Assembly: GCA_002335385.1 (NCBI GenBank)
Contig: DCVK01000067.1
Location: 1-6,546, forward strand
DNA length: 6,546 nt
Reading direction: 5' to 3'
From: Candidatus Aminicenantes bacterium UBA2190
Lineage (GTDB): Bacteria > Acidobacteriota > Aminicenantia > UBA2199
Every line of letters begins with the position of its first letter. Within the stretch, counting starts at the first letter, position 1. Positions 1-5,258 of this stretch are shown in pieces. Both the position numbers and the translations under genes were made by a program. The notes beneath the pieces were generated by a model. It searched no databases. It saw only the letters and a list, made by a program, of their open reading frames with translations, and had not been told where the DNA came from.

Positions 1-24
1 ATACACAACTTTCGATCATATCTC
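1..24. repeat. Left copy of 24-bp terminal inverted repeat
   Basis: The first 24 bases, beginning ATACACAACTTTCG, are the exact reverse complement of the last 24 bases of the window. Identity stops sharply at base 25 (G here, A in the other copy). The repeat lies outside the heptad-type repeats and contains no heptad itself. It could be the end of a mobile unit or a repeat at which an assembly stopped; the sequence alone cannot separate these. Confidence 0.9.
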
Positions 25-170
25 GCTCCTTGCATGGAATTTTCTTTGTTTTGGTCATTTGGTAATTGGAATTTGGAATTTATTTGGAATTTGGTGCTTG
101 GTGCTTGGAATTTTAGTCTTATTATTTCATCTTCTCTTACCGTAAACCGTCCACCGTAAACCGTCAACCG
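25..170 (+). repeat. Modular heptad repeat, half-element 1 (rightward)
   Basis: The core is phased 7-mers of the TTGGAAT type at 59-111 (variants TTGGTAA and TTGGTGC), interrupted once by the 4-mer TTAT at 80-83. Then come TTTAGTC at 112-118, a 19-base variable spacer after AGTCTT, and a second array at 140-170. That second array holds four CCGTNNA-type heptads (CCGTAAA, CCGTCCA, CCGTAAA, CCGTCAA) plus a final CCG. The same order of modules occurs at 4226-4338 and, inverted, at 6394-6505. The stretch 25-58 shares GCTCCTT and a TCTTTGTTT-GGTCATT block with 4199-4225. No protein-coding gene is visible here. Confidence 0.85.
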
Positions 171-179
171 ATTTCCTTT

Positions 180-208
180 TTGACATGCGGCCTCCGCTTT
201 GGTATAAG
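180..208 (+). promoter_or_regulatory. Sigma70-type promoter of the PurF-family gene
   Basis: A perfect -35 hexamer TTGACA at 180-185 is followed by exactly 17 bases and an extended -10, TGG-TATAAG, with the hexamer at 203-208 (5 of 6 to TATAAT). Transcription would start near 214-216, where an 8-bp palindrome GGAATTCC sits at 210-217. That leaves a leader of about 45 bases before the ATG at 260. The -35 lies only 9 bases after the CCG heptad array ends. The match is to the E. coli consensus; use by this organism's main sigma factor is inferred. Confidence 0.75.
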
Positions 209-259
209 TGGAATTCCGGCTCGCAAGCGAACGTCACTCGACCAACCTGGAGAGCACTC

Positions 260-1666
260 ATGGGCGGATTCTTCGGCGTGGCAGCCAAGGGCAATTGCCT
301 GGCAGACCTCTTCTACGGCACCGACTACCATTCCCACCTGGGGACAAAGCGCGGCGGCCTGGCCATCGTCAACGACAACGGCTTCGTGCGCGTCATCCAT
401 AACATCGAGAACACCCAGTTCCGCTCCAAGTTCGATCCCGACCTCGCCCGCCTGCCGGGGCGCAGCGGCATCGGCGTCATCAGCGATACCGACGACCAGC
501 CGCTGCTCATCCGCTCCCACCTCGGCGATTACGCCATCGTCACCGTGGGAGTGGTGGCCAACGCCGAGGCGCTGGCCCGCGAGGCGTTCGGCCGCCGGCG
601 CATCCACCTCTCGGAGATGGGCAGCGGCGACATCAACCCCACCGAGGTCGTCGCCTCGCTCATCGACATGGAGGACAGCTTCGAGGCCGGCATCGGCCGC
701 GCCCTGGCCGAGATCGAGGGATCCTGCTCGCTGCTGATCCTCACCCGCGACCGCATCTATGCCGCCCGCGACCGCCTCGGCCGCACCCCGGTCATCATCG
801 GCCAAAAACAGGAAGCCACGGCGGTCACCTTTGAATCCTGCGCCTTCCCCAACCTCGAATACCGGATGGTCAAGACCCTGGGGCCCGGGGAGGTCGGCTT
901 CATCACCGCCGACGGCTGGCAGGGCCTGAAGCCGCCGGAGAAGCGCCTGCAGATCTGCAGCTTCCTGTGGGTCTACTACGGCTATCCGGCGTCGACCTAC
1001 GAGGGGATCAACGTCGAGGACGTGCGCAACCGCTGCGGCGCCGCCCTGGCCCGCCGTTTCCCGGCCGCCGTCGACTACGTGGCCGGCATCCCCGATTCGG
1101 GCATCGGCCACGGGCTGGGCTACGCCACCGAGTCCGCCCTGCCCTTCAAGCGCCCCTTCGTCAAGTACTCCCCCACCTGGGCCCGCAGCTTCATGCCCCA
1201 GCACCAGGAAGTGCGCGACCTGGTGGCGCGCATGAAGCTGATCCCCATCCGCGAGCTGATCGACGGCAAGCGCATCCTGTTCTGCGAGGACTCGATCGTG
1301 CGCGGCACCCAGCTGCGCGACACCATCCAGCGGCTGTTCGACGCCGGGGCCGCCGAGATCCACATGCGCCCGGCCTGCCCGCCGCTGCTGTACGCCTGCA
1401 AGTTCCTCAATTTCTCGCGCTCGCGCTCGGAGATGGACCTGGCCACGCGCAAGGCGATCCGCAGCCTGGCCGGCGGGGATTCCGGCGCCGCCGTCCTGGC
1501 CCCCTTCGCCCGCGCCGCCACCCCCGCCTACGGCGAAATGGAGGAGTGGATCCGCCGCCACCTCCACCTGACCACGCTCAAATACCAGCTGATGGACGAC
1601 ATGGTGGCGTCCATCGGCCTGCCCAAGGACCGGCTCTGTACGTATTGCTGGGACGGGCAGGAATAG
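260..1666 (+). CDS. PurF-family amidophosphoribosyltransferase paralogue with degenerate glutaminase site
   Basis: The protein has 468 residues, about the length of amidophosphoribosyltransferase, which makes phosphoribosylamine from PRPP in purine synthesis. The start at 260 is chosen because GGAG at 249-252 precedes it by 7 bases and it lies after the promoter; an in-frame ATG at 185 overlaps the -35 box. The N-terminal Ntn-type domain begins MGGFFG, so the usual Cys nucleophile after Met is Gly. The arginine of the RYPTAG motif (here around 71-79, IGVISDTDD) and the Asn of HNG (here Val96) are also missing. The phosphoribosyltransferase domain is well kept: flexible loop TWARSFMPQ at 306-314 and PRPP motif EDSIVRGT at 343-350. 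Cys233, Cys380, Cys460 and Cys463 match by alignment from memory the four iron-sulfur ligands of the Bacillus subtilis enzyme. It may use ammonia, another amine donor, or serve another role. Family assignment is firm; activity is not. Confidence 0.88.
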   Translation: MGGFFGVAAKGNCLADLFYGTDYHSHLGTKRGGLAIVNDNGFVRVIHNIENTQFRSKFDPDLARLPGRSGIGVISDTDDQPLLIRSHLGDYAIVTVGVVANAEALAREAFGRRRIHLSEMGSGDINPTEVVASLIDMEDSFEAGIGRALAEIEGSCSLLILTRDRIYAARDRLGRTPVIIGQKQEATAVTFESCAFPNLEYRMVKTLGPGEVGFITADGWQGLKPPEKRLQICSFLWVYYGYPASTYEGINVEDVRNRCGAALARRFPAAVDYVAGIPDSGIGHGLGYATESALPFKRPFVKYSPTWARSFMPQHQEVRDLVARMKLIPIRELIDGKRILFCEDSIVRGTQLRDTIQRLFDAGAAEIHMRPACPPLLYACKFLNFSRSRSEMDLATRKAIRSLAGGDSGAAVLAPFARAATPAYGEMEEWIRRHLHLTTLKYQLMDDMVASIGLPKDRLCTYCWDGQE

Positions 1667-1816
1667 AAACAGTGATGCGTAATGAGTGATGAGTGATGAG
1701 AAAACGCAGAGGACGATTTTCTAAGAATGGTCCGGGCGTAAAGGCAAGGGGCCATGCCTTTGCTTTCTTGTCTTTTTCTTCACTCATCACGCATCACTTA
1801 TCACTTATCACTGTTT
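1667..1816. repeat. MITE-like inverted repeat of GTGATRA heptads
   Basis: The left arm has four heptads at 1672-1699 (GTGATGC, GTAATGA, GTGATGA, GTGATGA). The right arm has five at 1777-1811 on the opposite strand (on the plus strand TCTTCAC, TCATCAC, GCATCAC, TTATCAC, TTATCAC). The outer 10 bases, AAACAGTGAT at 1667-1676 and ATCACTGTTT at 1807-1816, pair perfectly. The arms enclose about 77 bases with no gene. The element starts on the base after the PurF-family stop codon and ends 3 bases before the next gene's GGAGG. It looks like a non-autonomous intergenic repeat; mobility is inference. Confidence 0.75.
1740..1776 (+). terminator. Possible weak rho-independent terminator of the PurF-family gene
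   Basis: AAAGGCA at 1740-1746 and TGCCTTT at 1755-1761 form a 7-bp stem with an 8-base loop. A T-rich but interrupted tract follows (GCTTTCTTGTCTTTTTC). It lies inside the centre of the heptad inverted repeat, between the PurF-family gene and the peptidase gene. The stem is short and the T-run is broken, so termination would be partial at best. Confidence 0.35.
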
Positions 1817-1819
1817 TTT

Positions 1820-1824
1820 GGAGG
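1820..1824 (+). promoter_or_regulatory. Ribosome-binding site fixing the S46 peptidase start
   Basis: GGAGG lies 6 bases before ATG at 1831. It decides the start: the open frame continues upstream to a GTG at 1693, but that extension is made only of the heptad repeat and would push the signal peptide inside the protein. Confidence 0.85.
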
Positions 1825-1830
1825 AACCCC

Positions 1831-3993
1831 ATGAAAAACATACTGACCGCCATCGTCCTGCTGATCGGCCTCGCTGCCATGCTCCCCGGCGAAGAGGGCA
1901 TGTACCCCTTGAGCGAGATCCACAAGCTCAACCTTTCCTCCCGCGGCTTCGCGATCGAGCCCGGCGAGCTGTACAATCCCAGCGGCGTCAGCCTGGTCGA
2001 CGGCATCATCAACCTGGGCGGCTGCACGGCCAGCTTCATCTCGCCCGACGGACTGATCCTGACCAACTACCACTGCGCCTTCGGCGCCATCCAGTCGCTC
2101 ACCAGTACCGAGAACGACTACCTGCGCGACGGCTTCTACGCCGCCGACGCCGCCGGCGAGCTTCCGGCCCCGCGCTATACCGCGAGGCTGATCGAGTCCT
2201 ACCGCGACGTATCCCGGGAGGTCCTCGCGGTTCTCAAGAATAAAATGACCCACGCCGAGCGCAGCAAGGCCATCGAGGAGAAGATCAAGCGCATGGTCGT
2301 CGCCGTCGAGAAGGCCAGCCCCGGACGGCGGGCCGAGGTGGCGGAAATGTTCCGCGGCAAGACCTACGTGCTGTTCGTCTACGCCAACATCAAGGACGTG
2401 CGCCTGGTCTACGCCCCGCCGCGCGCCGTCGGCGAGTTCGGCGGCGAGGTCGACAACTGGGCCTGGCCGCGCCATACCGGAGATTTCGCCCTGCTGCGCG
2501 CCTACGTCGCCCCCGACGGCTCGTTCGCCGGCCATTCGCCGCAGAACGTCCCCTACCGCCCCAAAAAGCACTTCCAGGTATCGGCCGCCGGCGTCCAGGC
2601 CGATGATTTCGTATTCACCCTCGGCTACCCCGGCAGCACCCACCGCCACAAGTCGTCGCACTACCTGGCGTACGAGGAGGAAGTGCGCCTGCCGGCCGCC
2701 GTCGATCTCGGCCGCTGGATCATCGCCCTCAAGGAGAAGATGAGCGCGACGGACCGCGATACGGCCATCAAGCTCTCCGCCTCGCTGCAGGGATTGTGGA
2801 ACTCCGTCAAGCGCAGCGAGGGCCAGCTCAAGGGGCTGAAGAACCTGGGGTTGGCGGAGCGGCGCCAGCAGCAGGAGGCCGAGCTGCAGCGCTTCATCAA
2901 CGCCGACCCCGGGCGCCAAAGGAAATTCGGCGGCCTGTTCGCCCGGCTCGACCGCGCCTACGCCGACATGCGCCGGCGCGCGAGCCGCGACACGGCCCTG
3001 GACAACCTGGTCAGCCGGCGCTACTCGATCATCATGGGCAACGCCTTCGCCATCTGCGAGGCCTCGGTCGAGCGGGCCAAGAAGGACACGCAGCGCGAGG
3101 AGGCCTACATGGACCGCAACTTCGAGCGCAGCGAACAGCAGATGACCCTGGCCCTGCGCAACTACTACGAGCCGGCCGAAAAGGCGGTGCTCGGAGAGCT
3201 GCTGCGCCGGGCCGCCGCCCTGCCCGAGGGGGAGGCCATCGCCGCCGTCCGCGACCTGGCCGGACAGGGCGACCCCGAAAAAGCCCTGGCGGAATTCCTG
3301 GAGAAGGCCTTCGCCGGGACACAACTGAAGGACCCGGCCGTGGTCAGCGCCTGGCTGCGCAAGACCAGCGCCGAATTGCGCGCCCTGGACGACCCCTTCA
3401 TCCGCCTGGCCTTCGCCCTTTATCCCGACTACCGCGAAATGCGCGAGGCCGGCAAGCGCGAGAAGGGTGTCCTCGACCCGCTGCTGGCGCAGCTGGTGGA
3501 CGCCAAGAAGGAACAGCAGGGCACCGAGTTCATTCCCGACGCCAACAGCACCCTGCGCCTCACTTATGGCCGCGTGCGCGGCTATTCACCGGCCGATGCC
3601 GTCCACATGCAGCCCTTCACCACGCTGAGCGGCATCGTCGAAAAGACGGCCGCCAACCCGGGAGTGGAAGATTTCAGCGCGCCGCAGAAGCTCATCGACC
3701 TGTCCGCGGCCAAGGCCCACGGCGCCTATGCCCATCCGGCGCTCGGCGACGTCCCGGTGGCCATGCTCTACGACATGGACACGACCGGGGGCAACTCGGG
3801 CTCGCCGGTTTTCAACGCCCGCGGCGAGCTCATCGGCCTGAACTTCGACCGCGTCTACGAGGCGACGATCAACGACTTCGCCTGGGACCCGTCCTACAGC
3901 CGCTCCATCGGCGTCGACGCCCGCTTCATCCTGTGGTCGCTGGACCAGTTCAGCAATGCCCAAAGGCTGTTGAAGGAAATGGGAGTGCAGTGA
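1831..3993 (+). CDS. S46 family dipeptidyl-peptidase, DPP11-type (acidic P1 preference predicted)
   Basis: The 720-residue protein matches the usual length of S46 exopeptidases, which release dipeptides from the N-terminus of oligopeptides in the periplasm. Residues 1 to about 22 form a signal peptide (MKN, then a hydrophobic run ILTAIVLLIGLAAML), followed by the family-typical EGM start of the mature chain. The chymotrypsin-like catalytic triad is visible: His81 in TNYHCAFG, Asp208 in EVDNWAWPRHTGDF, and Ser656 in TGGNSGSPV. The long insert between Asp and Ser is the helical domain that covers the active site. Arg674, 18 residues after the catalytic Ser in LNFDRVYEA, sits where Porphyromonas gingivalis DPP11 has Arg673, which selects Asp or Glu at P1; DPP7-type enzymes have Gly there. 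Specificity is therefore inferred as acidic. It probably has its own transcript or reads through from upstream; no clear promoter was found. Confidence 0.93.
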   Translation: MKNILTAIVLLIGLAAMLPGEEGMYPLSEIHKLNLSSRGFAIEPGELYNPSGVSLVDGIINLGGCTASFISPDGLILTNYHCAFGAIQSLTSTENDYLRDGFYAADAAGELPAPRYTARLIESYRDVSREVLAVLKNKMTHAERSKAIEEKIKRMVVAVEKASPGRRAEVAEMFRGKTYVLFVYANIKDVRLVYAPPRAVGEFGGEVDNWAWPRHTGDFALLRAYVAPDGSFAGHSPQNVPYRPKKHFQVSAAGVQADDFVFTLGYPGSTHRHKSSHYLAYEEEVRLPAAVDLGRWIIALKEKMSATDRDTAIKLSASLQGLWNSVKRSEGQLKGLKNLGLAERRQQQEAELQRFINADPGRQRKFGGLFARLDRAYADMRRRASRDTALDNLVSRRYSIIMGNAFAICEASVERAKKDTQREEAYMDRNFERSEQQMTLALRNYYEPAEKAVLGELLRRAAALPEGEAIAAVRDLAGQGDPEKALAEFLEKAFAGTQLKDPAVVSAWLRKTSAELRALDDPFIRLAFALYPDYREMREAGKREKGVLDPLLAQLVDAKKEQQGTEFIPDANSTLRLTYGRVRGYSPADAVHMQPFTTLSGIVEKTAANPGVEDFSAPQKLIDLSAAKAHGAYAHPALGDVPVAMLYDMDTTGGNSGSPVFNARGELIGLNFDRVYEATINDFAWDPSYSRSIGVDARFILWSLDQFSNAQRLLKEMGVQ

Positions 3994-4073
3994 CTTGAAC
4001 GGAATATCGTGACGCGCTCGAAGGTCCCAGCATGGGGATAACGCTTGACGCGTGACGAGGAAGAAAGGAACTT
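3994..4073. other. Spacer downstream of the S46 gene
   Basis: This 80-base stretch follows the peptidase stop codon. It contains no gene and no clear terminator hairpin. A short run at 4041-4061 (ACGCTTG, ACGCGTG, ACGAGGA) is again periodic at 7 bases and may be a remnant of another heptad array, but three loose units are weak evidence. Confidence 0.4.
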
Positions 4074-4189
4074 GGCGTAAGGCGCAGGGCGGAAGGTGTA
4101 AGGTGGAAAAAGGTTATCAATAGGACTTAAAATTCCAAATCACAAATTCCAAATAACAAACAAATTCCAAGCACCAAATTCCAATTACC
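4074..4189 (-). repeat. Modular heptad repeat, half-element 2L (leftward)
   Basis: Reading the minus strand, A/T-rich heptads of the TTGGAAT and TTGGTGC type at about 4129-4189 lead to AGTCCT (AGGACT at 4122-4127). A 13-base spacer follows, then a G/C-rich array at 4074-4108. On the plus strand that array reads GGCGTAA, GGCGCAG, GGCGGAA, GGTGTAA, GGTGGAA, which is five 7-base units. The order of modules is the same as in the other three half-elements, but the G/C array belongs to a different sequence family. No gene lies here. Confidence 0.7.
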
Positions 4190-4288
4190 AAAACGAAAGC
4201 TCCTTCAGGATCTTTGTTTGGGTCATTCGAATTTGGAATTTGGAATTTATTTGGAATTTGGTGCTTGGGATTTGGAATTTAAGTCTTC
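4122..4288. repeat. Large imperfect palindrome between convergent genes
   Basis: The two A/T-rich heptad arms lie head to head around a centre at 4201-4210, where TCCT-TC-AGGA forms the tip. AAAG at 4196-4199 and CTTT at 4212-4215 extend the stem. The outer ends also match: TTAAGTCCTA (minus strand, 4121-4130) against TTAAGTCTTC at 4279-4288. The arms are not perfect; pairing is interrupted by small indels. A run of eight T at 4298-4305 follows on the plus strand, so the structure could help end peptidase-gene transcripts. Confidence 0.75.
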
Positions 4289-4338
4289 CGATTCCTGTTT
4301 TTTTTAACCGTCAACCGTACACCGTCCGCCGTCTGCCG
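4199..4338 (+). repeat. Modular heptad repeat, half-element 2R (rightward)
   Basis: Heptads TTCGAAT, TTGGAAT and TTGGAAT at 4226-4246 are followed by the 4-mer TTAT at 4247-4250. Then come TTGGAAT, TTGGTGC, TTGGGAT and TTGGAAT to 4278, and TTAAGTC at 4279-4285. A 20-base spacer after AGTCTT leads to four CCGTNNN heptads at 4308-4335 plus CCG at 4336-4338. The element ends 8 bases from the glycosyltransferase stop codon. It matches half-element 1 in module order, phase and number of G/C heptads. Confidence 0.85.
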
Positions 4339-4346
4339 AGTCCCGG

Positions 4347-5207
4347 TTACTTTTTCAGTAGCTCCAGGATCTGAGCTGCCGCCTCGCTCTCATTCTCATC
4401 GCTTGAACGGAACAGCCGCCAGCGATATTTCAACGAGAGATACATCTTGAGTGCCGCCAGTTGCCACTTGGGCAAGTGCTTCCTGTAGACGTGCAATTGG
4501 CTGCGGCGGTACTCGACGGCGGTGCGCGCCGGGATGGCGCTGACGCTGGCGCCGCCGAGATGGACGATGCGCGCCGGCGGGAAAAAGAAAACCCGCCTGC
4601 CCTCGCGCCGCAGCCGGGCGCACAGCTCGCTGTCGTCGAAATAGAGGAAGATCCCCTCGTCGAAAACCTTGCCGCCCGGGAAAAATCCGCGCCGGGTGAG
4701 CAGGCAGCAGCCGCTGACCCAGCCGACCTCGCGCGTCTTCAGCGCAGCGGGGTCGACTTTTTTGGAAGCGGGCGTGGCCCACGCCTTCTGCCGGAACTCG
4801 GAGAACAGGGACAGGGGGGCGCCGTAGGAAAGCTGGAACGAGCCGTCGGGGTTGAGGACCAGCGGCCCGACCGCCCCGGCCCGCGGCTCGCCGTCGGCGA
4901 ACCCGACCAGGCGCGAGAAGGTGTCGGGAAAGACCCGGGTGTCGCTGTTGAGGAAGAGCAGGTATTCGCCGCGGGCGATCTCCGCCCCGAGGTTGTTGGC
5001 GCGGGTGAAGCCCAGGTTCTCGCCGTTGTGCAGGACGCGGATCCCGCCCGCGAAGGGCTTCAGCTTGGCCTCGACATCGGCGGCGGCGTTGTCCACGACG
5101 ATGATCTCGAAGGGAAAGGACGCCTCGCTGGCGAGGGCCGACCGCAGGGCGTCCTGGATGACCGGCGCCGGCTCGTGGCTGATGACCAGGATGACCGAGA
5201 GCTTCAT
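4347..5207 (-). CDS. GT2 family glycosyltransferase (rhamnosyltransferase-like)
   Basis: A 286-residue GT-A fold glycosyltransferase, predicted to transfer a sugar from a nucleotide-sugar donor at the cytoplasmic face of the membrane. Visible motifs, in order: VVDN at 37-40, NLGFTRANN at 64-72, and LNSD at 86-89, the usual metal- and nucleotide-binding DxD-like site. The acceptor and catalytic half has SGCCLLTRR at 165-173, FDEGIFLYFDDSELCARL at 182-199 with the base region around Asp191-Asp192, and HLGG at 216-219. This pattern is typical of the WcaA/rhamnosyltransferase-like branch used in O-antigen, capsule or exopolysaccharide synthesis; donor and acceptor are not deducible. No transmembrane segment is evident. 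GGAGG lies just 3 bases before the ATG, a short spacing, but no other start fits. It follows tdh after a 51-base gap on the same strand, so co-transcription is likely. Confidence 0.88.
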   Translation of the reverse strand: MKLSVILVISHEPAPVIQDALRSALASEASFPFEIIVVDNAAADVEAKLKPFAGGIRVLHNGENLGFTRANNLGAEIARGEYLLFLNSDTRVFPDTFSRLVGFADGEPRAGAVGPLVLNPDGSFQLSYGAPLSLFSEFRQKAWATPASKKVDPAALKTREVGWVSGCCLLTRRGFFPGGKVFDEGIFLYFDDSELCARLRREGRRVFFFPPARIVHLGGASVSAIPARTAVEYRRSQLHVYRKHLPKWQLAALKMYLSLKYRWRLFRSSDENESEAAAQILELLKK

Positions 5208-5220
5208 CGGCCTCCGGCGG

Positions 5221-5254
5221 GTCCCCCGCGGGGACGGCGGCCCGGCGGCCCGCC
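5221..5254. other. Two adjacent GC hairpins between tdh and the glycosyltransferase gene
   Basis: GTCCCC at 5221-5226 and GGGGAC at 5230-5235 make a perfect 6-bp stem with a 3-base loop. GGCGG at 5236-5240 pairs with CCGCC at 5250-5254. There is no T-run on either strand, so a classic terminator is unlikely. The hairpins lie just upstream of the glycosyltransferase ribosome-binding site (CCTCC at 5211-5215 on the plus strand) and could affect transcript processing or translation. Confidence 0.45.
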
Positions 5255-5258
5255 GAGC

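Noticed and set aside
185..259. ATG at 185 as the start of the PurF-family gene
   Set aside because: It overlaps the last base of the -35 box and would precede the predicted transcription start; the family-typical N-terminus begins at 260 behind GGAG.
164..1567. Long minus-strand open frame of 467 codons opposite the PurF-family gene
   Set aside because: Low-complexity Gly/Ala/Asp/Val-rich translation typical of the antisense of GC-rich codons, with no recognisable domain; the plus-strand gene explains the region fully.
1693..1830. N-terminal extension of the S46 peptidase from a GTG at 1693
   Set aside because: The extension is translation of the heptad repeat, has no ribosome-binding site and would bury the signal peptide; GGAGG 6 bases before 1831 fits much better.
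1801..3324. Minus-strand open frame of 507 codons opposite the S46 gene
   Set aside because: A compositional shadow of the peptidase coding sequence; it ends within the heptad repeat and shows no family motif.
4074..4338. Possible CRISPR array
   Set aside because: Units are 7 bases in direct contact or in inverted arms; there are no 20-40 base repeats with unique spacers and no cas gene.
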